51,192 nt of DNA from Ruminococcus flavefaciens (GTDB taxonomy: Bacteria; Bacillota; Clostridia; Oscillospirales; Ruminococcaceae). The position numbers were made by a program, and so were the translations under genes. Under the pieces are notes generated by a model, which worked only from the letters and a program-made list of their open reading frames with translations, was not told where the DNA came from and ran no database searches. Positions 25,412-34,174 of this stretch are shown here, one piece after another; the stretch's first letter is position 1; each line of letters starts with the position of its first letter. Where the stretch lies: assembly GCA_002309635.1 (NCBI GenBank), contig DBXO01000042.1:27928-79119 (forward strand), read 5' to 3'.

Positions 25412-26185
25412 ATGGCATATAACAAAGTCGTTATCGCAGGAATAAATACCTCAGAGCTGGAGGTCCTCAGGGAAAGCGAAAAGATAAGTCTGCTCAAGGA
25501 GATACGCGCTACGGGCAGCAAGGCTGCCAGGGACAGACTGGTAAACGGAAACCTCAGGCTCGTTCTCAGCGTTATACAGCGCTTTACCGGGCGTGGTGAG
25601 GATATCGACGACCTGTTCCAGATAGGTGTCATCGGACTTATCAAAGCGATAAACAATTTCGACCTCTCAAAGGAGGTGCGCTTCTCAACATACTGCGTTC
25701 CCATGATAAGCGGTGAGCTGAGACGATATCTCAGGGACAACAGTCACGTAAAGGTCAGCCGCTCTCTGCGGGACCTTGCCTATAAAGCTATACAGGCCAA
25801 GGAAAAGCTTACATTTTCGCTTGGCCGCGAGCCGAATATGGACGAAATAGCAAAGGAAATAGGTGAAAAGCGCTCAGATGTGGTAATTGCCCTCGAAAGC
25901 ATAAGCGACCCTGTTTCGCTCTATGAGCCTGTTTATTCCGACTCTGATGATACGCTGTATATCATGGATCAGATAAGCGATATGAACGGCGTTGAGAGCC
26001 GTATGGATGAGCTCACGATCCGTGACGCCATTAACGGTCTCGACGAGCGTGAACGCAATATACTCTACCTCAGATTTTTCCGTGGAAAAACTCAGACGGA
26101 AGTGGCTGGAGAGATCGGCATCTCTCAGGCACAGGTGTCACGTCTTGAAAAAAGCGCTATCAGCAGAATAAAAAACAGCATATGA
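25412..26185 (+). CDS. sigG: RNA polymerase forespore sigma factor SigG
   Basis: 257 aa from ATG 25412, preceded by CGGAGG at 7 bases; earlier in-frame starts have no box. N-terminal NKVVIAGINTSELEVL is the characteristic SigG anti-sigma-binding segment. Region 2 shows ARDRLVNGNLRLVLSVIQRF and DIDDLFQIGVIGLIKAINNFD; region 4 ends with GKTQTEVAGEIGISQAQVSRLEKSAISRIK. Directs late forespore gene expression. It is not next to spoIIGA/sigE here. Confidence 0.95.
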   Translation: MAYNKVVIAGINTSELEVLRESEKISLLKEIRATGSKAARDRLVNGNLRLVLSVIQRFTGRGEDIDDLFQIGVIGLIKAINNFDLSKEVRFSTYCVPMISGELRRYLRDNSHVKVSRSLRDLAYKAIQAKEKLTFSLGREPNMDEIAKEIGEKRSDVVIALESISDPVSLYEPVYSDSDDTLYIMDQISDMNGVESRMDELTIRDAINGLDERERNILYLRFFRGKTQTEVAGEIGISQAQVSRLEKSAISRIKNSI

Positions 26186-26241
26186 TCATTTTATGTTTAC
26201 AAATTGTTAACAGCCAAGGCAAGCAGTACTTTCCGTATAAA

Positions 26242-26259
26242 AATATTTGTCGAAATATT
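26242..26259. repeat. Short inverted repeat upstream of the nfeD promoter
   Basis: AATATTT-GTCG-AAATATT, 12 bases upstream of the -35 box at 26271. Could be an operator; AT-rich, so chance is possible. Confidence 0.3.
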
Positions 26260-26270
26260 GCCGCTCGTAC

Positions 26271-26299
26271 TTGAAAAGTTCATACTTTGATGGTATAAT
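26271..26299 (+). promoter_or_regulatory. Promoter of the nfeD-SPFH operon
   Basis: TTGAAA (26271-26276), 17-base spacer, TATAAT (26294-26299). Confidence 0.77.
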
Positions 26300-26347
26300 G
26301 TTTTTATGTAGGGATTACTACAAATATTGCAGAAAGGGGGTCTCGCC

Positions 26348-26782
26348 ATGGAGATACTGTTCTGGGCATTGGCTGTTGTCGCTTTTGTGATCGCAGAGGT
26401 AATGACGATACAGCTCGTATCCATATGGTTTGCGGCAGGCGCGCTTGTAACGCTGCTTATGACCTATTTCTTCGAGCTGTCATGGATCGAGCAGCTGGGT
26501 GTATTCATAGCTGCTTCAACTGTATTCCTTATCATGAGCCTGCCGCTAATAAGAAAGCGGAAGAAAAACAGGGCAGTTGCCACAAATGCCGATCTTGACG
26601 TCGGCAAGCACGCCACAGTTATTGAAGAAATAAACTGTGACAAAGGTACAGGACGAGTCACTTTAGGTGGGGTAAACTGGAGTGCTGTTCCTGAAAACGA
26701 AAACGATGTCATATCAGAGGGTACTGTCGTTATCGTGAAAAAGGTCATGGGTGCAAAATTACTGGTCGCACCCGAAAAATAA
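26348..26782 (+). CDS. NfeD-family membrane protein
   Basis: 144 aa from ATG 26348 with an AAAGGGGG box. Two to three hydrophobic helices in residues 1-70, then a small beta-barrel (OB-like) domain: LDVGKHATVIEEINCDKGTGRVTLGGVNWSAV, typical of NfeD soluble domains. NfeD proteins partner with SPFH/stomatin proteins in membrane microdomains; the SPFH partner is encoded 45 bases downstream. Confidence 0.9.
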   Translation: MEILFWALAVVAFVIAEVMTIQLVSIWFAAGALVTLLMTYFFELSWIEQLGVFIAASTVFLIMSLPLIRKRKKNRAVATNADLDVGKHATVIEEINCDKGTGRVTLGGVNWSAVPENENDVISEGTVVIVKKVMGAKLLVAPEK

Positions 26783-26827
26783 TTACATATCAGACAATCT
26801 ATTTATTTTATCTGGAGGTACTTAAAA

Positions 26828-27829
26828 ATGTTTAACAAATTAAGCTTGTTTATGGCAATGGATAATCCCGGCGTATTTATTGTTTTTTTAGTTATAATCT
26901 TCCTGCTTTTCATCATCATCAGATGCTTCAGGATAGTTCCTCAGGCTCATGTTTTCGTTATCGAGCGACTGGGCTCATTCCACGCTGAGTGGGATACGGG
27001 ACTTCATATCCTCGTTCCCTTCATCGACAGGATCGCAGGCAAGGTATCACTCAAGGAAAAGGTCGTTGACTTCAAGCCGCAGCCAGTTATCACAAAGGAT
27101 AACGTTACTATGCAGATAGATACTGTTGTATTCTATCAGGTAACGGACGCAAAGCAGTACATCTACGGCGTTGAAAGACCTCTCGCAGCTATCGAGAACC
27201 TTTCGGCAACAACTCTCCGTAACATCATCGGTGAAATGGAACTGGACGCTACTCTTACTTCAAGAGACGTAATCAATACAAAGATCACTTCTATCCTCGA
27301 TCAGGCTACCGACCGCTGGGGTATCAAGGTAAACCGCGTTGAGCTCAAGAACATTCTCCCGCCCCGTGAGATACAGGACGCTATGGAGAAGCAGATGAAG
27401 GCTGAGCGTGAGCGCCGTGAAAAGATACTTCAGGCAGAGGGTGACAAGAAGTCTCAGATCCTCGTTGCAGAAGGTGAAAAGGAATCTCAGATACTTCGTG
27501 CTCAGGCTAAGAAGGAAGCTCAGATCCTCGAGGCAGAGGCTCAGAAGCAGGCTATGGTCCTCAGAGCCGACGCCGTAAGAGAGCAGAAGATACTGGAGGC
27601 TACCGGTGAAGCAAAGGCTATCGAAATGGTACAGCAGGCTCTTGCCGAGAGTATCGTAAAGCTCAATGACGCTAATCCTAACGAAAGAGTTATACAGCTC
27701 AAGTCACTTGAGTCGTTTGCCAAGGCTGCTGACGGCAAGGCCACAAAGATCATTATCCCCAGTGAAATCCAGGGCCTTGCAGGTCTTGCAACAGGTCTTA
27801 AGGCTCTTGTTGAAAAGGACAGTGAATAA
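26828..27829 (+). CDS. SPFH/stomatin-like (QmcA-type) protein
   Basis: 333 aa. One N-terminal transmembrane helix (residues 16-37), SPFH domain (about 38-200: FVIERLGSFHAEWDTGLHILVPFID, VDFKPQPVITKDNVTMQIDTVVFYQV, RNIIGEMELDATLTSRDVIN), then a charged coiled coil with quasi-repeats (EGEKESQILRAQAKKEAQIL, EAQKQAMVLRADAVREQKIL). Forms oligomeric scaffolds in membranes, often with a protease or NfeD. In operon with nfeD. Confidence 0.93.
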   Translation: MFNKLSLFMAMDNPGVFIVFLVIIFLLFIIIRCFRIVPQAHVFVIERLGSFHAEWDTGLHILVPFIDRIAGKVSLKEKVVDFKPQPVITKDNVTMQIDTVVFYQVTDAKQYIYGVERPLAAIENLSATTLRNIIGEMELDATLTSRDVINTKITSILDQATDRWGIKVNRVELKNILPPREIQDAMEKQMKAERERREKILQAEGDKKSQILVAEGEKESQILRAQAKKEAQILEAEAQKQAMVLRADAVREQKILEATGEAKAIEMVQQALAESIVKLNDANPNERVIQLKSLESFAKAADGKATKIIIPSEIQGLAGLATGLKALVEKDSE

Positions 27830-27841
27830 TGTCATAACGCC

Positions 27842-27865
27842 AAAGCTCCCCTTTCGGGGAGCTTT
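27842..27865 (+). terminator. Terminator of the nfeD-SPFH operon
   Basis: AAAGCTCCCC-TTTC-GGGGAGCTTTTT, 12 bases after the stop codon. Confidence 0.92.
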
Positions 27866-28127
27866 TTCTTGCTTAAAGACAATCCGCCGAGATCAGTATC
27901 CGGCGCATTTACCCGGAAATGCGGCAGAATGATCCGTTTGATCCCCACATTCAAAACAGCTTTTTGATCCGGTCAAGTGAAAAAAGAATTTTCCTGAACC
28001 TTCAGCTGCGCCGGAGCGCACTATCAATAATGCTCCTATTTCTGCTCTCCCCTCTTTTTCCTCCGGAATGTTTTTTTCAAAGGCTGCAAAAAAGAAAGCA
28101 AAAATTGAAAATACCTGTCTTTTCCTC
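27866..28127. other. Gene-free stretch before the surface-modification cluster
   Basis: No gene recognised. It holds a small inverted repeat CGCATTT-ACCCGG-AAATGCG (27904-27923) without a T run and two TTTGATCC copies (near 27937 and 27964). Otherwise nothing I can assign. Confidence 0.5.
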
Positions 28128-28156
28128 TTGCAATTGCTCCGATATTGTTGTATAAT
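28128..28156 (+). promoter_or_regulatory. Promoter of the MBOAT-FkbH-ACP cluster
   Basis: TTGCAA (28128-28133), 17-base spacer, TATAAT (28151-28156), giving a leader of about 115 nt before the MBOAT start at 28279. Confidence 0.75.
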
Positions 28157-28278
28157 TGATTATATAGGCATTATTGTATGCTTTTACAGAAATAAGATCA
28201 TATAAATATAATATTTTTTGCTGCGACTGCTTTTACGCGGTATACATATATAAAATTTGCAGCAAGGCGGTAGAACAA

Positions 28279-29679
28279 ATGGTATTTTCGAGACTTTTCT
28301 TCATATATATTTTTCTCCCTGTCTGCCTGTTGTGCTATGGGCTGGCAAGAGGGACCAAACATAAAAATACGGTGCTGATATTTTTCTCGCTGATTTTTTA
28401 CGCTTGGGGCGAACCTGTCTATATCTTCCTTATGCTGGCTACAGCTGCGGTGAACTATGCCGCGGCGCTGTTCATCGGGAAGTATAGAGGCAAAGGAGGA
28501 GATACCGCCGCGACGGTCACTGCTGTCGTGTATGATCTTCTCATGCTTGGCGTATTCAAGTACAGCGGCTTTATCGTGGAAAATATCAACGCCGTTTTTT
28601 CGTCGTCCATACCAGTTCCCGATATAAGACTGCCTATCGGTATCAGCTTCTATACCTTCCAGACAATATCCTACATAATCGACTGCCACTGGGAAAAGGT
28701 GGAGCCACAGAGGAGCTTCAGGAACTTTCTGCTGTACATTTCTTTATTCCCGCAGCTCGTTGCAGGTCCTATCGTAAGATACAGCACCATAGAAAAAGAG
28801 ATAAACGAGCGCACTGTGCAGCTCAGCGATGTTTCCTACGGTCTTAACAGAGTAGCGCTGGGTCTTGCCAAAAAGGTGCTCCTTGCCAATCAGATAAGCC
28901 TTATTTCCGATAAATTCCTTGGCAATATCGGCAGCTCAACAATGCTTGGAGCTTGGTACGGAGCTATCGCTTACGGCTTGCAGCTCTATTTTGACTTTTC
29001 GGGATACTCCGATATCGCTATCGGTCTCGGCAGGATATTCGGCTTTCACTTTGACGAGAACTTTGACCATCCGTTTATGTGCAGGGATATCACTGAATTT
29101 TGGCAGCGCTGGCATATCTCACTCGGAACCTTTTTCCGCGACTACGTCCTCTATATCCCCATATTCGGCAAGCGCAGAAAATACGGCGGACTCCTCCTCG
29201 TATGGCTTTGTACGGGAATCTGGCACGGAGCAAGCTGGAACTTTGTAATATGGGGACTTTACTACGGACTTTTCATCTTTATCGAGATGCTCATAGGCAA
29301 AAAGAGAATGAAGAAAGTCCCTGTGGCAATACGCCATATCTACAGCAAATTCGTGATTATCACCGGCTTTGCCATTTTCTATTTCGAGGATATGGGAAAG
29401 CTGGGCACATTCTTCAAAACAGCTTTTGGATTAGGCAGAAACGGCTTTATTGCCGTGCAGGACAAGATATCTCTTGTGAACAACGTTTTTCTGCTGGCAG
29501 CTGCCGTGATATGCTGTTTCCCGATTATAAAGACTATAAAGGACGTTACGGACAAGCACTTTGTAACAAAGGCGACCATGTCGTCTGCCGCAGCTGTAGC
29601 TTCGGCTCTCCTGCTGCTGATAACAAGTATAATGCTTGTTGACTCTACGACCAATCCCTTTCTTTATTTCAGATTCTGA
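28279..29679 (+). CDS. MBOAT-family O-acyltransferase (DltB/AlgI-like)
   Basis: 466 aa from ATG 28279, preceded by AAGGCGG; an in-frame ATG at 28174 lacks a box. About 11 hydrophobic segments. The MBOAT core is intact: LPIGISFYTFQTISYIID, YFDFSGYSDIAIGLGRIFGF, EFWQRWHISLGTFFRDYV (His279) and TGIWHGASWNFVIWG (His316, matching the catalytic His of DltB). Such enzymes carry an acyl group through the membrane from an intracellular thioester donor to an extracytoplasmic acceptor. First gene of a five-gene cluster with an ACP, suggesting acyl-ACP as donor. Confidence 0.93.
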   Translation: MVFSRLFFIYIFLPVCLLCYGLARGTKHKNTVLIFFSLIFYAWGEPVYIFLMLATAAVNYAAALFIGKYRGKGGDTAATVTAVVYDLLMLGVFKYSGFIVENINAVFSSSIPVPDIRLPIGISFYTFQTISYIIDCHWEKVEPQRSFRNFLLYISLFPQLVAGPIVRYSTIEKEINERTVQLSDVSYGLNRVALGLAKKVLLANQISLISDKFLGNIGSSTMLGAWYGAIAYGLQLYFDFSGYSDIAIGLGRIFGFHFDENFDHPFMCRDITEFWQRWHISLGTFFRDYVLYIPIFGKRRKYGGLLLVWLCTGIWHGASWNFVIWGLYYGLFIFIEMLIGKKRMKKVPVAIRHIYSKFVIITGFAIFYFEDMGKLGTFFKTAFGLGRNGFIAVQDKISLVNNVFLLAAAVICCFPIIKTIKDVTDKHFVTKATMSSAAAVASALLLLITSIMLVDSTTNPFLYFRF

Positions 29680-29694
29680 TACGAGGCATGCAAA

Positions 29695-31161
29695 ATGAAT
29701 ACTAATAAATTAAGCGGCGCTGCCGAAAAGGATAAAAACAATACCGCAGATACCTGCCGTCCCGAGCCCGCGATTTCCATAGAGGCCTCCGATCGCAAGG
29801 GTACGGCTATAGATATTCCCATAAAGAACAAAAAGACCAAAAAGCAGCGCAGAAAAAAGACCATGAACAGTATCGCCCTTGCCAATATCATGCTCCTCGG
29901 AGCTGTATTCGCCGGCGGGTTCGTATATGTCACCCTGCTCCCCCATGAAACAAGAGCCGACGACGAGAACCGCTACCTTGCAAAGTTCCCGAGGTTCAGT
30001 GCAAAAGCCTATGCAAGCGGCGAATTCACTGAGGGAGTTGCTGATTACTTTGACGATACGGTGCATAATCGTACCGATATCAAGCAGTTCATTGCCGATA
30101 TGATCATGCCGCTCAAGGGTATGAAGTACGGCGGAGACAAAGCAGAGCTTTTCGGCAGCGGCTTTGAAAAGAATACTTCTCCTGTTGTCACTGCTGTTAC
30201 TACATCAAGAGTAACGACTACAGCTGTAACCACAGAACCTCAGGAGGTCACTACTGCTGCCCCCGAGGAGGATAACGCAGGAGACGGAGAACTCACAAAC
30301 AATATCCTCATCGTAAACAAGCGCGGTATAAACCTTTACGGCGGAGCATGGGGCGGCGAACAGGAGTACGCTTCATACGTCAATGCCTACAAGGAGGCTC
30401 TCCCCGATATAAATGTATACTCAATGGTGCTGCCTACAGCGAGCTCATTCTATCTGCCCGACAAGTATAAGGACCTTTCCCAGAGTGAAAAGGCGGACTT
30501 TGACAGCCTTGAAGCCTCGCTCAGGAACGTTCTTCCGGTTGACGCATACAATATTCTTGAAGCTCACAAGGACGAGCCTATCTACTCCCGCACCGACCAC
30601 CACTGGCAGCCCCTGGGAGCTTACTATGCGGCTAAGCAGTTCGCGCTGACAGCGGGAGTTCCCTTCCCCGAGCTTTCGGAATACGAAAAGGTCACTCTGC
30701 CCAACTATGTCGGAACTCTCTATATGTACACTCAGAGCGCCACGCTTCTGAACAATCCCGAGGACTTCGTTTACTACAAGCCGAAGACCAATGTTACCGT
30801 TACGCAGTACGATACCCGCTTCGCCAATCCTGTGGCGGCCAGTCTTCTGTTTGACACGTCTCAGATGCCAAATTCGGGATATTATATGGTATTCGGCGCG
30901 GATGAAAGGATAGTCCATGTAAATACGGAGTGCAAGAACGGCAGGACCCTTGTCATATTCAAGGACAGCTACGGAAACGCTCTCCTGCCAATGCTTACAA
31001 GCTCATTCGAGAATATCTATCTTTGCGACATAAGATACTTTGAACTCAACGCTCCCGAGTTCATAAGAAGTGTTCAGGCGACCGATCTCCTGTTCGCCAT
31101 GTGTTCGTTCTCTGCTGTTGGCGGGAACAAATACAGCATTTACAATAATCTCATAAGATAA
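29695..31161 (+). CDS. DHHW/AlgJ-like SGNH-type extracytoplasmic protein
   Basis: 488 aa. A basic cytoplasmic N-terminus with Lys/Arg run (KKTKKQRRKK), one transmembrane helix about residues 62-82, then an extracellular domain interrupted by a Thr/Val/Glu-rich insert (about 163-195). Catalytic-type motifs: TDHHW (Asp301-Trp304) and KDSYGN (Ser425), as in AlgJ/AlgX and DHHW-family proteins that work with MBOAT partners to acylate polysaccharides. Starts 15 bases after the MBOAT gene, so it is the likely final acyltransferase. Confidence 0.9.
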   Translation: MNTNKLSGAAEKDKNNTADTCRPEPAISIEASDRKGTAIDIPIKNKKTKKQRRKKTMNSIALANIMLLGAVFAGGFVYVTLLPHETRADDENRYLAKFPRFSAKAYASGEFTEGVADYFDDTVHNRTDIKQFIADMIMPLKGMKYGGDKAELFGSGFEKNTSPVVTAVTTSRVTTTAVTTEPQEVTTAAPEEDNAGDGELTNNILIVNKRGINLYGGAWGGEQEYASYVNAYKEALPDINVYSMVLPTASSFYLPDKYKDLSQSEKADFDSLEASLRNVLPVDAYNILEAHKDEPIYSRTDHHWQPLGAYYAAKQFALTAGVPFPELSEYEKVTLPNYVGTLYMYTQSATLLNNPEDFVYYKPKTNVTVTQYDTRFANPVAASLLFDTSQMPNSGYYMVFGADERIVHVNTECKNGRTLVIFKDSYGNALLPMLTSSFENIYLCDIRYFELNAPEFIRSVQATDLLFAMCSFSAVGGNKYSIYNNLIR

Positions 31162-31170
31162 GGAGAGCAT

Positions 31171-32976
31171 ATGAAAGAACTCAATTTTCCTTTTGACAGC
31201 AAAGATATAATACGCAGGCGGCTGGCTATTAAAAAGGAGCTCCTTTCCGACGGTACTGCCCGCGTAAAAAAGAGGATAGCCGTTCTCGGCGGCTCCACCA
31301 CCAATCATGTTATATCGGCACTGGAGCTTTTCCTGCTGAATTTCGGCATAGAGCCGGTTTTCTATCAGTCAGAGTACAATAAATTCTATGAGGATGCGGT
31401 TTTCGGCAATCCGGAGCTTGACAGCTTCGATCCCGATGTGATATATATACATACCACTTCGCGAAATATTACCAAGCTACCCGCTGGTCCTGCAGTAAGG
31501 GCCGAGCAGGTTCAGAACGACCTGAATGAACAGTTTGCCTGCTTCAAGCAGGTATGGGAGAGCCTCATGCAGAGATTCAGCTGTCCCGTAATACAGAACA
31601 ATTTTGAGCTTCCCCTTTTCCGTCGCACGGGAAGCTACGACGGCTGGAGCGTTACCGGACATGCGGCTTTTATTGAAAGGCTGAACGTGATGTTCTCGGA
31701 CTACGCGCGCTCCGTACATGGACTTTACATACACGATATCAATTACCTTTCGGCCGTATGCGGCCTTTCCAACTGGCATGACGCTGAGGCATGGTATCTT
31801 TACAAGTACGCCATGAGCACATCTGTTATCCCTGATCTTGCCTACAGTCTCGCATGTATAATAAAATCTCTCTACGGCAAGAACCATAAAGTCATTGACC
31901 TTGACCTCGACAACACCCTCTGGGGCGGAGTTATCGGTGATGACGGTCAGGACGGCATAGAGATAGGTCCGGAAACGGCTATCGGTCAGTCATTCAGCGA
32001 ATTCCAGAGCTTTATCAAGGGCTATAAGGACTACGGCGTGGTCCTTGCGGTATGCTCGAAAAATGATGAAGAAAACGCCCTGCTTGGTCTCGAACACCCA
32101 AGCAGCGTACTGAAAAAGTCGGATTTTGTCTCCATAAAGGCCAACTGGGAGCCCAAGGACCGCAATATCGTTGAGTCCTCTCAGGACCTCAGCCTCGGTC
32201 TCGACAGCTTTGTTTTCATTGACGATAATCCAGCAGAATGCGCTATCGTTGAGGGACAGCTCCCCATGGTGCAGACCGTGAACCTCAGCAATGTACATGA
32301 TGCTATGTACAAACTCACACGCGGAGGCTATTTTGAGGTGACTACTGTTTCCGACGACGATATGCACCGCTCGGAAATGTACGCTGCAAATGCTCAGAGA
32401 GCCGCTCAGCGAAAGAGCTTCGACAGCTATGAGGACTACCTTGTCAGCCTTGAAATGAAGGCTGTGATCTGCGGCTTTAAACCTGTATATATCCAGCGTA
32501 TAACCCAGCTCACCAACAAGAGCAACCAGTTCAACCTCACTACACGCCGCTATAACGAAAACGAGATAACAGACGTAAGTACAAGTACAGACCATATCTG
32601 CCTTTGCGGACGCTTGGTTGACAAATTCGGCGATAACGGCATTGTTTCCGTAGTTATCGGCAGGATAAACGGAAATGTCCTTGATATGGAGCTGTGGCTC
32701 ATGAGCTGCCGCGTTCTCAAAAGGGACATGGAGCTTGCCATGCTCGACGAGCTTGTAAGACACGCAGCCGAAAAGGGACTTGCAGGAATAAACGGCTATT
32801 ACTATAAATCGCTGAAAAACAGCATGGTCTCGGAGTTTTACGGCTCTCTTGGCTTTGAACTCAAAGAAAAGCTTGAAAACGGCGATTCCGTATGGCACCT
32901 TGATATAAAAAACTATAAAAACAAAAATAAAGTCATAAAAATACTTGATAAGGAGATACAAAATGAATGCAAATGA
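31171..32976 (+). CDS. FkbH-like HAD-IIIC enzyme (glyceryl-ACP-forming type)
   Basis: 601 aa. An N-terminal SGNH-like region (about 35-235, starting RIAVLGGSTTNHV), then the HAD domain: VIDLDLDNTLWGGVIGDDG (Asp245/Asp247), LAVCSKNDEENA (Cys295), ANWEPKDRNI and SFVFIDDNPAEC; finally a GNAT-like tail (FNLTTRRYNENEI ... YGSLGFELKE). Characterised FkbH/OzmB-type proteins take glycerate from 1,3-bisphosphoglycerate and load it on an ACP. The next gene is an ACP and overlaps this one by 14 bases, strongly suggesting a cognate pair. No polyketide genes are nearby. Confidence 0.9.
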   Translation: MKELNFPFDSKDIIRRRLAIKKELLSDGTARVKKRIAVLGGSTTNHVISALELFLLNFGIEPVFYQSEYNKFYEDAVFGNPELDSFDPDVIYIHTTSRNITKLPAGPAVRAEQVQNDLNEQFACFKQVWESLMQRFSCPVIQNNFELPLFRRTGSYDGWSVTGHAAFIERLNVMFSDYARSVHGLYIHDINYLSAVCGLSNWHDAEAWYLYKYAMSTSVIPDLAYSLACIIKSLYGKNHKVIDLDLDNTLWGGVIGDDGQDGIEIGPETAIGQSFSEFQSFIKGYKDYGVVLAVCSKNDEENALLGLEHPSSVLKKSDFVSIKANWEPKDRNIVESSQDLSLGLDSFVFIDDNPAECAIVEGQLPMVQTVNLSNVHDAMYKLTRGGYFEVTTVSDDDMHRSEMYAANAQRAAQRKSFDSYEDYLVSLEMKAVICGFKPVYIQRITQLTNKSNQFNLTTRRYNENEITDVSTSTDHICLCGRLVDKFGDNGIVSVVIGRINGNVLDMELWLMSCRVLKRDMELAMLDELVRHAAEKGLAGINGYYYKSLKNSMVSEFYGSLGFELKEKLENGDSVWHLDIKNYKNKNKVIKILDKEIQNECK

Positions 32977-33205
32977 AATAATCCCGCGTCTTAATTCGGT
33001 TTTCAGAGATGTTTTCGGAGATGACAGCATTTCCGTTTCCGCAAAGACTACAGCCGACGACATCGATGACTGGGACAGTCTTGCACATATAACCCTCGTT
33101 GAAGCTGTTGAACATGAGTTCGGACTGCGCTTCAGGATGAGAGAGGTCTCCTCAATGAAAAATGTGGGGGATATGATAAACATTATTGCCGAAAGAGGCA
33201 GCTGA
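32963..33205 (+). CDS. Acyl carrier protein
   Basis: 80 aa from ATG 32963 with AAGGAG at 7 bases, inside the end of the FkbH-like gene. Four-helix ACP pattern with phosphopantetheine Ser39 in DDWDSLAHITLVEAVEHEFGL. WDSL rather than DSL(D)xVEL suggests a specialised carrier, not the fatty-acid AcpP. It probably receives the acyl group from the FkbH-like enzyme and passes it to the MBOAT. Stop and next start overlap as TGATG. Confidence 0.92.
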   Translation: MNANEIIPRLNSVFRDVFGDDSISVSAKTTADDIDDWDSLAHITLVEAVEHEFGLRFRMREVSSMKNVGDMINIIAERGS

Positions 33206-34038
33206 TGTCAAAAAAGAAACGAAAGCTGCTCATTGCTGCCGCTGTTATAATTGTACTGTCGGTTCTGTCAGCATGGGGCTTTGTCATGAAAACTGTAAGA
33301 TATACAGTAAAGTCAGACAAGTCTGACAGCAATATAAGGATAGCGTTCATCTCTGACCTGCATAACTGCTTCTACGGAGACAGTTCACAGTCCAAGCTCA
33401 TACAGGAAGTTGAGAACAGCTCCCCCGATATCGTCATATTCGGCGGAGACGTCATCGACGCATGGGGCGGTACTAAATATGCTCTCCGCCTTATCTCGAA
33501 GCTCAGCATGGAGTATCCATGCTTCTACGCTCCGGGAAACCATGAGGAAATGCGTGACGACAAGGAGGAGTTCTACAGTGAGGTTCAGAAATACTGCCCA
33601 ATGCTTCTCGGAGAGTACAGTGAGATAAACATAAAAGGGCAGGCTGTCCGCATTTACGGAGTCCTCGACGATACTGCCTGGGGGAAAAGCAAGGCACAGA
33701 TTGAAGAATGCTTCGATACCCTCGACAGCAGATGCTTCAATATACTTCTCGCACACCAGCCGGAACAGATAAACAGCTTTCTCGGCGATGATGATAAGTA
33801 CTTCGACCTCATACTCTCCGGACATGCTCACGGAGGACAGTGGAGGCTGCCGAAGATACTGGATCAGGGACTGTATGCTCCCGATCAGGGAATACTCCCC
33901 GACTATACAACAGGTATGTACACCTACGGCAGAACGACCCATATAATCAGCCGCGGACTTGCAAGACCGCTGAGAATGATATTCATTCCCCGTATTTTCA
34001 ACCGTCCCGAGCTGTCTGTAATCAATATAGAAAAGTGA
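33205..34038 (+). CDS. Membrane-anchored metallophosphoesterase (YaeI/YkuE-like)
   Basis: 277 aa. N-terminal transmembrane helix (residues 7-25) then a calcineurin-like fold with all metal motifs: FISDLHNCFYG, VIFGGDVID, YAPGNHEEM, LLAHQPEQ and LSGHAHGGQ. Catalytic face predicted outside the cell. Related proteins hydrolyse lipid or nucleotide phosphates. It ends the acyl-transfer cluster; a role in remodelling the modified glycopolymer or its carrier lipid is only a guess. Confidence 0.9.
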   Translation: MSKKKRKLLIAAAVIIVLSVLSAWGFVMKTVRYTVKSDKSDSNIRIAFISDLHNCFYGDSSQSKLIQEVENSSPDIVIFGGDVIDAWGGTKYALRLISKLSMEYPCFYAPGNHEEMRDDKEEFYSEVQKYCPMLLGEYSEINIKGQAVRIYGVLDDTAWGKSKAQIEECFDTLDSRCFNILLAHQPEQINSFLGDDDKYFDLILSGHAHGGQWRLPKILDQGLYAPDQGILPDYTTGMYTYGRTTHIISRGLARPLRMIFIPRIFNRPELSVINIEK

Positions 34039-34064
34039 CGGAAAAGTCCACGGATAAAAAATAC

Positions 34065-34093
34065 TTGTAATTTCATATCAATAATGGTATAAT
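34065..34093 (+). promoter_or_regulatory. Promoter of rlmB operon
   Basis: TTGTAA (34065-34070), 17-base spacer, TATAAT (34088-34093). The leader holds AAGGAG at 34141 and a TGGGC...GCCCA hairpin (about 34149-34165) before the ATG at 34175. Confidence 0.72.
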
Positions 34094-34174
34094 AAAAATA
34101 TCGTTTCCCCGACGGAAAAACACTAAAAAATACAGAACAAAAGGAGCTTGGGCACCTTGCGCCCACTGTAAAAT

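Noticed and set aside
28174..28278. Longer N-terminus for the MBOAT protein
   Set aside because: No ribosome box before 28174, while AAGGCGG stands before 28279.
28279..33205. Reading the cluster as a standard dlt (D-alanylation) operon
   Set aside because: No DltA adenylation domain and no DltD; the carrier follows an FkbH-like enzyme, so D-alanine is not the obvious acyl group.
28279..33205. Reading FkbH plus ACP as part of a polyketide cluster
   Set aside because: No ketosynthase, acyltransferase or oxidation genes typical of methoxymalonyl or tetronate pathways are present.
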